Shown here in pieces: positions 25,306-33,780 of a DNA stretch of 43,203 nt. Below the pieces are notes generated by a model. The model was not told the origin of the DNA. It did not search any database and was given only the letters and a program-made list of their open reading frames with translations. The position numbers and the translations under genes are program-made. Source of the DNA: Bacteroidales bacterium (GTDB lineage: Bacteria > Bacteroidota > Bacteroidia > Bacteroidales > UBA932); assembly GCA_017617475.1 (NCBI GenBank), contig JAFZWC010000087.1, positions 1-43,203 of the forward strand, written 5' to 3'. Within the stretch, counting starts at the first letter, position 1. Every line of letters starts with the position of its first letter.

Positions 25306-26561
25306 TCCTGGCCGGCGGTCTGGGTACCCGTCTCCGTTCCGTAGTCCATGAAATCCCCAAATGTCTGGCCCCGGTGGGTGAAAAGCCTTTTCTGGGGTAT
25401 TTGCTGAACTGGCTGCAGGGCCAGGGGGTGAATCATGTGGTGTTTTCGGTAGGGTATTTGAGGGAGCAGGTGATTGCCTATGTGCAGGGGCGGGAGTGGA
25501 CGTTCACGTACGATTTCGCCATAGAGGAGACGCCTCTGGGAACAGGTGGAGGAATTCGCCTGGCATTGAGTAAATGCCATGAGAATCAGGTGTTTGTGGC
25601 TAATGGAGACACCTTCTTTCCGGTTAATCTGAACGCCATGCCCTTCACCCATGCCGTAACCTTGGCCCTAAAGCCCATGAAGGACTTTGACCGCTACGGC
25701 TCGGTATCTGTTCAACAGGCATCTGCCAGGCCTGCGGCTTCAGAAAATTATTTTTCGGAAGGCTTTCCGAAAAACCAATTTTCCGAAGCCATCGCGAACC
25801 CCTCGCACGCAGATGCCCTGCAGGTTACGGCTTTTCAGGAGAAGCAGCATTGTGAAGAGGGGCTTATCAATGGTGGGGTGTATGCCATTGACCGCAGCAG
25901 GCTGGATTTGAGCAGCCTGCCTGAGAGGTTTTCCTTTGAGAAGGAAGTGCTGGAGCCGGGGGCGGCCATAGGGGAGATTGGGGGATGGGTGTCAGGCGCT
26001 TACTTTATTGATATAGGCATACCGGAAGATTATGCGCTGGCTCAGTGGGCCATTCCGGCCTGGTTTGCCGTCCAGAAGGCCTCTGAGGCCGTTTTAAAGG
26101 CCGATGCCACAACTCTGTTCCTGGACCGCGACGGCGTGCTGAACCGCCACCTCGAGGGCGATTATGTGCGCACGCCGGAAATGTGGGAATGGATGCCCGG
26201 CATCCTGACAGCCCTGGCCGGATGGTCCCGCAAGTTCCGGCACATTGTGCTGGTGACCAATCAGCGCGGAGTGGGGAAGGGCCTCATGACGGATGCCCAG
26301 CTGGCGCAGGTGCACGCTCACATGATGCAGGGTGTCCTGGAAGCGGGCGGCCGCATAGACCTTATCCTTACCTGTACGGCGGTTTCGGAGGAGGATCCCC
26401 GCCGCAAACCCAACCCCGGTATGTTCTACGAGGCCTGTCAGCTTTTCCCGGACATTGACGCAAAAAGCAGCGTCATGCTGGGAGACGCTCCCTCCGACGC
26501 TGCCTTTGCAAAGAATTGCGGAATTACCTTTATTCTTCTGAATCCGGAAGCGGCTTTTTAG
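25293..26561 (+). CDS. Heptose 1-phosphate guanylyltransferase fused to heptose bisphosphate phosphatase, with coding palindrome
   Basis: 422 residues. Domain 1 (about 1-245) is a sugar-nucleotide transferase like HddC: LAGGLGTRLRSVV, PKCLAPVGEKPF, NGDTFF, KEKQ-like QEKQHCEEGLINGGVY, and DIGIPEDY. Domain 2 (about 268-422) is a GmhB-type HAD phosphatase: LFLDRDGVLN, VTNQRGVGKG, DPRRKPNPGM, MLGDAPSD. The CxH...CxC zinc loop of classical GmhB is not seen. With HddA it completes GDP-D-glycero-D-manno-heptose synthesis from heptose 7-phosphate. Residues 150-166 come from the 55-bp palindromic element and lengthen a loop between two strands that is normally a short turn. The end overlaps rmuC tail to tail by 32 bases. 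Confidence 0.9.
   Translation: MEVIVLAGGLGTRLRSVVHEIPKCLAPVGEKPFLGYLLNWLQGQGVNHVVFSVGYLREQVIAYVQGREWTFTYDFAIEETPLGTGGGIRLALSKCHENQVFVANGDTFFPVNLNAMPFTHAVTLALKPMKDFDRYGSVSVQQASARPAASENYFSEGFPKNQFSEAIANPSHADALQVTAFQEKQHCEEGLINGGVYAIDRSRLDLSSLPERFSFEKEVLEPGAAIGEIGGWVSGAYFIDIGIPEDYALAQWAIPAWFAVQKASEAVLKADATTLFLDRDGVLNRHLEGDYVRTPEMWEWMPGILTALAGWSRKFRHIVLVTNQRGVGKGLMTDAQLAQVHAHMMQGVLEAGGRIDLILTCTAVSEEDPRRKPNPGMFYEACQLFPDIDAKSSVMLGDAPSDAAFAKNCGITFILLNPEAAF
25736..25790 (+). repeat. Coding palindromic element, copy A (in the hddC-gmhB fusion)
   Basis: 55 bp; positions 1-14 pair with 42-55, 16-25 with 30-39, with a 1-by-2 internal bulge and a 4-base loop; one A-C mismatch at 7:49. Read in the gene frame it encodes SENYFSEGFPKNQFSEA (residues 150-166). 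It differs from copy C at 4 and from copy B at 7 of 55 positions (hand alignment). The pair 23:32 is G-C here and C-G in the others. Confidence 0.93.
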
Positions 26562-27807
26562 GATTCTTAGGCACGCCCAGCTTGATGAGCTGGCGGGCCG
26601 ACGTAAGGATGGAATTCCCGGATTCCCCAATCTTCAGAGACACTTTGTCGTATTCCTCCACGGCGGCGTGCAGTTTGTCTCCCATGGCGGCGTGCGCCTT
26701 GGCAAAGTCGTACACGCGGTCCACCATGGTCTGGGCTGCCTTGATAATCTTCTCCTGGTTACGGGCCTGGTCGTAATTGGTCCAGGCAATGCGGATCATG
26801 CGCAGGAAGGGCATGAGGGTCTCTTCCGTGGTGATGAGCACCCCTTGCTGGTAGGCTTCCTGGAATATATTGGGAGCCAGCGTCTTGGCCAGCTGGAGGG
26901 AACCGTAGTTGGGGATGAACATAATCACGTAGTCCAGGGTCTTGTAACCTTCCCTCACATAGTCCTGGTAGCGTTTTCCGGACAGGCTCTTGATCTGGGT
27001 GCGGATGGCCAGCAGGTTGCGCTGGGCGGCGTCGTCCTTGACGGCGGGGTCTTCGGCGGCATACCAGTCCGATAGGGCTTCCATGGAGGTTTTGGCATCG
27101 ATGATGACCTCCGTCTTGTCCGGATAATGGAGAATGTAGTCCGGGCGCATCTTCTTGCCGCTGTCCTCGTTGTAGACCACATTGCCCTGGGCGTCGCGCA
27201 AGGTTTCTTCCTTGTCAAAGTCGCGTCCTTCCTCCATGCCCTCGTTCACCAGCATGTTGTACAGGATAATCTCGCCCCAGGTGCCGGCCATCTTGTTCTG
27301 TCCCTTGAGGGCCTGGGCCAGGTTGTCGGCCTTGGAGCCTATGGCCGATGTCTGGTCCTGCAGATGCTTGACGGCCTGTTCCACGGCGGTCTTGAGGGTG
27401 GCCGTACCCTCGGCCTGGGTGCGTTTCTGGGCGTCGAAGCTGTCCTGCATGGCCTTGAGGTCCTTGCCCAGCGGGCCGGTGAGGGTCTTGAAGGTTTCCT
27501 CTGCCTTCTTCTGCAGGGCTTCTTCCCGCTGTTTCAGGAGTTTTTCCGTCTCGGCCGAGAGTTGGCTGCGTACGGCCTCCAACTGCTTGGAAAAGGCTTC
27601 CTGTTGCATCTGGAGGGCTTTTTCGTGGGCGGCCGATTCGGCCTCACGGATGGCCTGCGAAGCCTTGAGGGCTTCTTTGGACGCAATGAGGTCGTTCTCC
27701 AGGGTATTGCAGGCCTTCACTTGCCGGGCATGCATGATGAGCCAGGTGATGACGATGGCCACAATGACGGCCACGACGGCCAGGATGAGGATTACTTCGG
27801 TTGTCAT
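26530..27807 (-). CDS. rmuC: DNA recombination protein RmuC homologue
   Basis: 425 residues. One N-terminal membrane helix (about 5-25), a long coiled coil (about 30-190), then the RmuC domain with GTWGEIILYNMLVNEG, RPDYILHYPDKTEVIIDAKTS and YGSLQLAKTLAPNIFQEA. The Asp...Asp-x-Lys pattern is nuclease-like. The family is linked to limiting DNA inversions and rearrangements. Start overlaps the stop of the upstream flavoprotein gene (ATGA). It probably ends a long minus-strand operon; the last 32 bases overlap the end of the hddC-gmhB fusion, with no terminator between. Confidence 0.93.
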   Translation of the reverse strand: MTTEVILILAVVAVIVAIVITWLIMHARQVKACNTLENDLIASKEALKASQAIREAESAAHEKALQMQQEAFSKQLEAVRSQLSAETEKLLKQREEALQKKAEETFKTLTGPLGKDLKAMQDSFDAQKRTQAEGTATLKTAVEQAVKHLQDQTSAIGSKADNLAQALKGQNKMAGTWGEIILYNMLVNEGMEEGRDFDKEETLRDAQGNVVYNEDSGKKMRPDYILHYPDKTEVIIDAKTSMEALSDWYAAEDPAVKDDAAQRNLLAIRTQIKSLSGKRYQDYVREGYKTLDYVIMFIPNYGSLQLAKTLAPNIFQEAYQQGVLITTEETLMPFLRMIRIAWTNYDQARNQEKIIKAAQTMVDRVYDFAKAHAAMGDKLHAAVEEYDKVSLKIGESGNSILTSARQLIKLGVPKNPKKPLPDSEE

Positions 27808-29057
27808 AGGCTGTTGGCTATGGTTTGGGCGCAGACGTAGCCGGTGCTCCAGGCGGCCTGCAGGTTAAAACCGCCGGTGATGGCGTCTATGTCCAGCACT
27901 TCGCCTGCAAAATACAGGCCCGGGTGCTGTTTGCATTCCAGGGTATTGGGGTTGATATTGCTCAGGGCTACGCCGCCGGCCGTGACGAATTCTTCGCGGA
28001 ACTTGCTCTTGCCGGTGAGGGGATAGCTATCGGCCGTGAGCACGGCCACCAGCCGGTTGAACCCTTTGCTGCCCAGCTCGGCCCAGCGGATGGCGGGGCG
28101 AAGGCCGGCCTTGGCCAGAAGATGGCTCCACAGGCGGCTTTGGAGCAGGTGAGTGGTGGAAATCTGCTTCTGGGGGTTCTCCGTGGCTGTTTTCTGCAAG
28201 AGCTCGCGTGCCTGGGCTTCGGGGGCATGGAGCCAGTTGACGGTGACGGTTCCCTTGTAGCCGCTCTGGGCCAGGTGCCGTGCGGCATAGGAGGAAAGCT
28301 TCAGAGTAGCCGGTCCGCTGAGCCCCCAGTCCGTAATGAGGAGCGGCCCTTCGGCCTTGAACGGAGTGCCGGCCAGGCCGATGGAGGCTTCCACCACCAG
28401 CCCCATGAGGCTTCGCAGGCCGGGGTCCGGGATGGTGAAGGTAAATAGTGACGGCACTGGCGGAACAATTTCCAGTCCCAGCCCTTCCAAAAACGGCAAC
28501 CCCTTGGTGGCTCCTCCGATTGTAACTACCACATAATCAAATGGTTCGTCATTTACATAAATGTGCGTTGGCTTTGCTAAGGTTTCGGAAAATTGGTTTT
28601 TCGCAACGCTTTGCGAAAAATAATTTTCCGAAACCGTCTGGGCTTTGGAAACCGAAAACACCGGTGTATTTAATCGTATTTCGGCGCCGTCCATGGCCTT
28701 TCTCAGGCATCGGACTATGTCCATGGCGTCCTGGGACTGGGGAAACCAGCAGTGGTCTTCCTGCAGGACGCAGGGGACGCCCCGGGACCCGAACCACTCA
28801 ATGGTGTTTTCCTGCGAGAAGGCCTTGAGGGCGCGTTTCATCACGCGCTCTCCGCGCGGGTAAGCCTCTGACAGCGAGCGGATTCCTTCAAAGGAATTGG
28901 TCAGGTTGCATCGGCCCCCTCCGGTGATGGCCACCTTGGCGAGGGGCTTGGGGGCGGCTTCAAATACCGTAACAGCCAGCTCCGGTGCCCGCCTTCTGAG
29001 CTCGGCGGCACAGAAACAGCCGGCGGCTCCGGCCCCTATGATGGCCACGCTAGGCAT
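27804..29057 (-). CDS. YhiN/HI0933-family FAD-dependent oxidoreductase, with coding palindrome
   Basis: 417 residues. FAD-binding start VAIIGAGAAGCFCA (Gly-x-Gly-x-x-Gly), the family signature ITGGGRCNLTN (near 44-54), the conserved YFAGEVLDIDAITGGFNLQAAWSTG region at the C-terminus (cited here only as a match between residues about 382 and 406). The reaction is not known for the family. Residues 143-159 are encoded by the palindromic element and sit in a hairpin between NTPVFSV and DEPFDYVVVTIGG, where relatives have a short strand-turn-strand. It overlaps both neighbours (8 bases with the ABC gene, 4 with rmuC). Confidence 0.9.
   Translation of the reverse strand: MPSVAIIGAGAAGCFCAAELRRRAPELAVTVFEAAPKPLAKVAITGGGRCNLTNSFEGIRSLSEAYPRGERVMKRALKAFSQENTIEWFGSRGVPCVLQEDHCWFPQSQDAMDIVRCLRKAMDGAEIRLNTPVFSVSKAQTVSENYFSQSVAKNQFSETLAKPTHIYVNDEPFDYVVVTIGGATKGLPFLEGLGLEIVPPVPSLFTFTIPDPGLRSLMGLVVEASIGLAGTPFKAEGPLLITDWGLSGPATLKLSSYAARHLAQSGYKGTVTVNWLHAPEAQARELLQKTATENPQKQISTTHLLQSRLWSHLLAKAGLRPAIRWAELGSKGFNRLVAVLTADSYPLTGKSKFREEFVTAGGVALSNINPNTLECKQHPGLYFAGEVLDIDAITGGFNLQAAWSTGYVCAQTIANSL
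28581..28635 (-). repeat. Coding palindromic element, copy B (in yhiN-type gene)
   Basis: 55 bp with the same stem plan as copy A and full pairing apart from the bulge. In the gene frame it encodes SENYFSQSVAKNQFSET (residues 143-159). Pair 3:53 is T-A here and C-G in copies A and C (in C the outermost base 55 is changed), a compensatory change. The following residues, LAKPTH, resemble IANPSH after copy A, so the mobile unit may be longer than the palindrome. Confidence 0.93.
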
Positions 29058-30699
29058 CCTGAGGATGAATCTCGATGATTTGGTCGGCTACTTCCATGGC
29101 GGCCGGGCGGTGGGAGATGAACAGGATGGTCTTTTGCCCGTGATAGAGGCGGTGGAGGTTCCCGATAAGGGTTTTCTCCGTGTCGGCGTCCAGGGCCGAC
29201 GTGCTCTCGTCCAGAATGAGCACGCTGCCGGGATGCAGGAGTGCCCGGGCTATGGCAATGCGCTGGGCCTGGCCTTCGGAAAGGCCGCTTCCGGTTTCTC
29301 CGCAAGGGGTGTCCAGCCCATGGGGGAGGGTGAAGACAAACGAGGCGGCAGCGGTGTCCAGGGCCTGTTTCATGGCTTCTTCAGTGGCCTTGGGATTGGC
29401 CAGCTGCAAGTTGGAGCGGATGGTGCCGCTCAGGAGCGAATTGCCCTGCGGCACGTAGAGGAAATTACCCCGCACGGAGGGTCCGGCAGGGATTCCGTCC
29501 AGGGTGACGGACCCTTCCTGGGGCCTCAGAAGGCCCATGACCAGCCTGAGCAGCGTACTTTTTCCTATTCCCGTATGACCGGCAATGACAGACATGCGGC
29601 CGGAGGGGAAGGTACAGGAAAAGTCTTTGAGAATGGGCTCCGGTGCACCGGGATAGGAGTAGGTAAGGTGGGAGACCACAATTTCCGGGGCCTTTTCCAG
29701 CCGGACAGGCTTCTCCCGGGGTTCCTCTTCCAGTTCTTCCAGCTCCATGAGGCGTTCGATGGAGGTGATGGCCTGGATGATGGCGGGAACCTGGCGGCCG
29801 AACTCGGCTATGGGCCTTTGTACCTGACCCACCAGCTGGAGGAAGGCCGTCATCATACCGTAGGTGACGGTCCCGTGCAGGATGCCGAAGATACCCCACA
29901 GGAAGGCAGCGGCGTGGCCGGCCTGGAAGCCCAGGAACATGAGCCCGCGCGATACGGCGTTGTAATTGAGGCGTTTGCGTGTATTGTCTTCAACGTCTGT
30001 CTGCAGCCAGCCGAACTTCTCCAGCACCCGTTCCACGTTGGTTAAGGTAAGCACCAGCACACGGTGCTGAAGGCTTTCCTGCATCACCTGCTGGAGCTCG
30101 CTCTCCCGGGTGCGGATGGCCGACATGAGCCTGCGCAGCTGCCGGAAAAAGAGCTTGGATCCGAATACGGCGGCGAACATGAGGATGAGCAGTACCCACA
30201 GCAGGTTGGGCGCCAGGATAAGCAGGTAGGCCGATGCCGCCAGCAGTTGCAGCAGGGTTATCACCAGCCCGGGGAAGCGGCTGCCCACCAGATCGGCCAC
30301 TACCCTTATGTCTTCTTCCAGGCGGTTGACGGTGTCTCCGGAGAGGAAGCGGTCGCGGCCGTCCCATCGGCTGCGGAGTACGTGCCCGAACAACTGGAGA
30401 CGCAGGATGTTCTGCGTTTTCACTTGCGTATAGCTCTCCCACCAGCTGGAAAGGATGAAGGTGCCGATCTGCAGCAGCAGGATGCCGACAAAAATGCCTA
30501 TTCCCGTTGCCAGGGGCATGGAATTCTGGTGGGTGGCAATATCGACCAGCTGCTTGCTGGCCCATACGAACCCCAGGGACGCCGCAATACGCACCAGGCC
30601 GATGACCACGCTTACGGCCATGCGCCAGCGAACCGCCCTGGACATTTTCCAGACGGCGGCCATGCATTCCCGGAAACTCTTTTCTTGCTTGACAGGCAT
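29050..30699 (-). CDS. ABC transporter, fused permease and ATPase (exporter type)
   Basis: 549 residues. An N-terminal transmembrane domain of about six helices (25-310) and a C-terminal ATPase: Walker A GHTGIGKSTL, signature LSEGQAQRIAIARAL, Walker B SVLILDES, and H-loop ISHRP. The arrangement is that of MsbA/lipid or peptide exporters, working as a dimer in the inner membrane. The substrate cannot be read from the sequence. A 62-base gap separates it from the metallopeptidase gene upstream; the end overlaps the flavoprotein gene by 8 bases. Confidence 0.93.
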   Translation of the reverse strand: MPVKQEKSFRECMAAVWKMSRAVRWRMAVSVVIGLVRIAASLGFVWASKQLVDIATHQNSMPLATGIGIFVGILLLQIGTFILSSWWESYTQVKTQNILRLQLFGHVLRSRWDGRDRFLSGDTVNRLEEDIRVVADLVGSRFPGLVITLLQLLAASAYLLILAPNLLWVLLILMFAAVFGSKLFFRQLRRLMSAIRTRESELQQVMQESLQHRVLVLTLTNVERVLEKFGWLQTDVEDNTRKRLNYNAVSRGLMFLGFQAGHAAAFLWGIFGILHGTVTYGMMTAFLQLVGQVQRPIAEFGRQVPAIIQAITSIERLMELEELEEEPREKPVRLEKAPEIVVSHLTYSYPGAPEPILKDFSCTFPSGRMSVIAGHTGIGKSTLLRLVMGLLRPQEGSVTLDGIPAGPSVRGNFLYVPQGNSLLSGTIRSNLQLANPKATEEAMKQALDTAAASFVFTLPHGLDTPCGETGSGLSEGQAQRIAIARALLHPGSVLILDESTSALDADTEKTLIGNLHRLYHGQKTILFISHRPAAMEVADQIIEIHPQDA

Positions 30700-30761
30700 T
30701 CTACTCTAGCTTTGTTTAATCCTATAAATATAGATATTATCGGGAACAGTTCAAAGAAGAT

Positions 30762-31166
30762 TCAGCGTATCTTGTACTGTCTCAGTTCTTTCTCCAGTTC
30801 CCGGTGGTTGGGGCAAAGGGACTCCAGAAGGGCATGGAAACGGGCTCCGTGATTCATTTCCTTCAGGTGGCAGAGCTCGTGGAGCATTACATAATCCTGC
30901 AAAGGCTGGGGGAGGGTGACCAGGCGCAGGTTGAGATTGATGTTGCCCCTTACCGAGCAGCTGCCCCAGTTGCTCACGTTGTTCTTGATGGTAACCCGGT
31001 TGTAGGTGAAACCGTTGGCATCGGCCAGCTCCTTGAGCCGCGGGGGCAGGGAAGCCTTGGCCCTGGCGCGCAGTTCCTCCACTTCGGGAGTCACCGGTGC
31101 CCGGCGGGGCTTTCTCCTCAAGATATAATACAGTCCCGTAAAAGGGTTGAAAAACACCCTAGGCAT
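30762..31166 (-). CDS. Short YgjP/M48-type metallopeptidase domain protein
   Basis: 134 residues. The conserved SNWGSCS and the zinc motif HELCHLKEMNHGARFH are present, with the expected distal part after it. Full-length YgjP (DUF45) proteins have about 230 residues; here the N-terminal half is missing and replaced by a basic RRKPRRAPVT stretch. The active site is complete, so it is more likely a short form than a pseudogene. The start overlaps the channel gene end by 8 bases. Confidence 0.87.
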   Translation of the reverse strand: MPRVFFNPFTGLYYILRRKPRRAPVTPEVEELRARAKASLPPRLKELADANGFTYNRVTIKNNVSNWGSCSVRGNINLNLRLVTLPQPLQDYVMLHELCHLKEMNHGARFHALLESLCPNHRELEKELRQYKIR

Positions 31167-33780
31167 GCTGCTCCGGGGTATCTTTTACATGGACGTCCAC
31201 CTGAGGGAAAGGAATCTCGATACCTTTCTCGTTAAAGGCTCTGTATATGGCTTCACGGGCCTGTCCGGGGAAGGATCGGTAGGTTTCCACGGTAGTATAT
31301 AAAAGAACCGTCAAATTCACTGAACTGTCACCGAAATCGTCCAGGCGCACCGTAATCCCGCGGCGCTTGTCCACCACTTCGCGGCCGTACTTGTCCTTGT
31401 TCATGAGCGGCTGCAGGGCTTCCAGGATGGTCTGGCGGGCCAATTCCACATCCGTTCCATACTTCACGCCCACGCCGAAGGTTACCAGCTGGTAAGAGTT
31501 GTTCCGGGTAAGGTTCTTGAAGTTCTTGTTGAACAGGGCCGAATTGGTAAAGAACATGATGGAACCGTCCGTGGCCTCAATCTGGGTGGTCTGGTAGCTG
31601 AGGCCCACCACGGTGCCGCGGATGCCGTCACATTCCACAATGTCGCCAACCCGGACACGGCCGCCCATGAGCTGAACCCCGTAGAAGAAGTTGTTCAGGA
31701 TATCCTTCATGGCAAAGCCGATACCGGTGGCCAGACCCGTGGAAACCAGCGCCAGGCCCGAGGCTGGAATCCTGAGCATCAGGAAGATAATGATTACATA
31801 CAAGCCCCAGCCCAGCAGCGAAATGATGTTGTTGGCCAGGTTGAAATTGATGTCCGTCTCCTTGAAAGCCACATCGTCTCCCAGTTTCCGGATGGCGGCG
31901 TGGGTCTTGATGACCCGGTAAAATGCCTTGGCAGCATATACGGCATAGCGGAACACGAAGAACAGGCTCACCGTAAGGATAAGCTTGAACAGCGACAGTT
32001 CGAAGCCGGTGCCGTCTTCGCCCAGACTCTGTACAAAAGGATGGAAGAAAATCTTCTGGGCCACCGTTGTGAAGTTGAACACGTTGCAGGCCATAAACAC
32101 GGAGGCCGGGAAGGACCAGATGCCCAGCAGAGGCATCACGCTGGTCTTGAGGAGGTCGTTGAGCCATGTTACCTCAATATAGGATCCCTTTGCCGATGAA
32201 AGCGGAAGGGAGGGATGCTGCAGGCGGTACTCGGCCTTGCGCTGCTTGATGCGGCTGTCGTAATGGCGGCGCAGGAGATTGGAAATGGCGATGACGGTTT
32301 CCAGCAGGGCCAGCTGGAACGTCCACCAGATCAGGAACAGCAGGGAGCCCATCACCACTCCCGCCCAGGAAATGAGGGTGGCCACCGTCATGGCTATGGC
32401 GCTGGCCCACAGGAGCACACGGTCGGCCCGGTCCACCTTCTGGAACTTCTTCACGTTCACCCAGTACTGGGTTACGGTGGCCAGAAGCAGCAAGGCGGGG
32501 AACAGCAGGTTGATGACGCTGTTGGGAATGAAGATAATGCGGAAATAGATGACGATAAAGGCCATTCCCAGTGTGGGCAGATAGGCCGCCAGGGTGCTCC
32601 GGATCTGGTATTTGTCCAGGCGGATGAGCATGGATACGAAGATGGCGGCAATGAGCCAGGCAAACTCTCCCATCATCTTGGAAGAGCGCACAATGAAGGT
32701 GTTGGAGCTCACAGTGGCGTTCACATACAGGAAAACGCCAAAGAGGAACACGCCCAGCAGGGCAATGACCATTCCCTTGTGGTGCCGGAACCATTCCGTC
32801 TTTCCAAACCGGCTGCGGCGGACGCCCCTGTTCACAATGAAGGTGGATACCAGCGTGGCCAGCCCCAGCACCAGCAGCAGCATGAAGGAGTAGAAATAAA
32901 CGATGGGACCTCTCCAGGAACTTTCGACAGCCTGTTCGGACCGGTTCACATTGAGGCTGTAGCGGCTGCGCATGTCGGCCATGGCGCGGGAGAAACGGTG
33001 CGGGAAGCGGGCAATGGTCTTGAAATAATTGCCCTGGCCCTGCACAAAGAGCTTCTGCTGAACGGATTCATACCGCTCCTGCGCGTAATTATAGGCGCTT
33101 CTAAGCAATTCATCCGTCTGCACGTAATACTCGTTGTCCTTCTCTATCTGCTGCAGCTGCTGCCAGTAATACGCCACAATCTGTTCGGCCACAAAAAGGC
33201 AGCTGTCGCGCACCGCCACGGTGGAGCTGTCCATCTTCATGTCGAACTCGTTCTTGGCAAAGTCCGGCGTGGCCACAATCACCGTATCGGCAAGGGCGAG
33301 GGCCATGCTGGCCGAATCCAGGGCCACAGCCACCCGGGTCTCCTGCTCAATCTCTTCCGCCGTGCGCTCCGGCGGCATTTTCCGAAGGGTAAGCAGCAGG
33401 CGGTTGTACCGCTCCATTTCCGTGGTGAGGTTGGCCTTTACCTCGGCGTACGGGGTGCTCTCGTCTTTGAAGCTCTCGTACTGGCGGGTGACTTCATTGA
33501 GGGCGAAGGTAAGGTCGAAGGTGTTTTCAGAAGCCTGGGAGTACAGCATCACAGAGAGTTCGTTGCACTCGTCTATGAGCTCTACAAGCCTCTGATGTTG
33601 CTCCTGGATGCGCTTTTCGGCACTGCCGCTGAACTGGATAAGCCCGCTGTAGGTCTCCTTGAGTTCCATCAGCAAAACGGAAAGGGTATGGTTCAGGTTG
33701 TCTTCCTTGAACACCGCCCAAATGGGGCCTATGGCCACCAGAAGGGCGCAGAGAACCGCGATGATGCGTTTTTTCCTCAT
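31159..33780 (-). CDS. Large MscS-family mechanosensitive channel
   Basis: 873 residues. Signal or first membrane segment (about 5-23), a periplasmic coiled-coil domain (about 40-290), about ten transmembrane helices and the MscS core near the C-terminus: pore helix GLALVSTGLATGIGFAMKD, GGRVRVGDIVECDGIRGTV (beta domain), QIEATDGSIMFFTNSAL, and the C-terminal alpha/beta part ending KGIEIPFPQVDVHV. This is the MscK/YbdG-like long form that releases solutes under membrane tension. Start overlaps the serB stop (ATGA), end overlaps the metallopeptidase gene. Confidence 0.92.
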   Translation of the reverse strand: MRKKRIIAVLCALLVAIGPIWAVFKEDNLNHTLSVLLMELKETYSGLIQFSGSAEKRIQEQHQRLVELIDECNELSVMLYSQASENTFDLTFALNEVTRQYESFKDESTPYAEVKANLTTEMERYNRLLLTLRKMPPERTAEEIEQETRVAVALDSASMALALADTVIVATPDFAKNEFDMKMDSSTVAVRDSCLFVAEQIVAYYWQQLQQIEKDNEYYVQTDELLRSAYNYAQERYESVQQKLFVQGQGNYFKTIARFPHRFSRAMADMRSRYSLNVNRSEQAVESSWRGPIVYFYSFMLLLVLGLATLVSTFIVNRGVRRSRFGKTEWFRHHKGMVIALLGVFLFGVFLYVNATVSSNTFIVRSSKMMGEFAWLIAAIFVSMLIRLDKYQIRSTLAAYLPTLGMAFIVIYFRIIFIPNSVINLLFPALLLLATVTQYWVNVKKFQKVDRADRVLLWASAIAMTVATLISWAGVVMGSLLFLIWWTFQLALLETVIAISNLLRRHYDSRIKQRKAEYRLQHPSLPLSSAKGSYIEVTWLNDLLKTSVMPLLGIWSFPASVFMACNVFNFTTVAQKIFFHPFVQSLGEDGTGFELSLFKLILTVSLFFVFRYAVYAAKAFYRVIKTHAAIRKLGDDVAFKETDINFNLANNIISLLGWGLYVIIIFLMLRIPASGLALVSTGLATGIGFAMKDILNNFFYGVQLMGGRVRVGDIVECDGIRGTVVGLSYQTTQIEATDGSIMFFTNSALFNKNFKNLTRNNSYQLVTFGVGVKYGTDVELARQTILEALQPLMNKDKYGREVVDKRRGITVRLDDFGDSSVNLTVLLYTTVETYRSFPGQAREAIYRAFNEKGIEIPFPQVDVHVKDTPEQHA

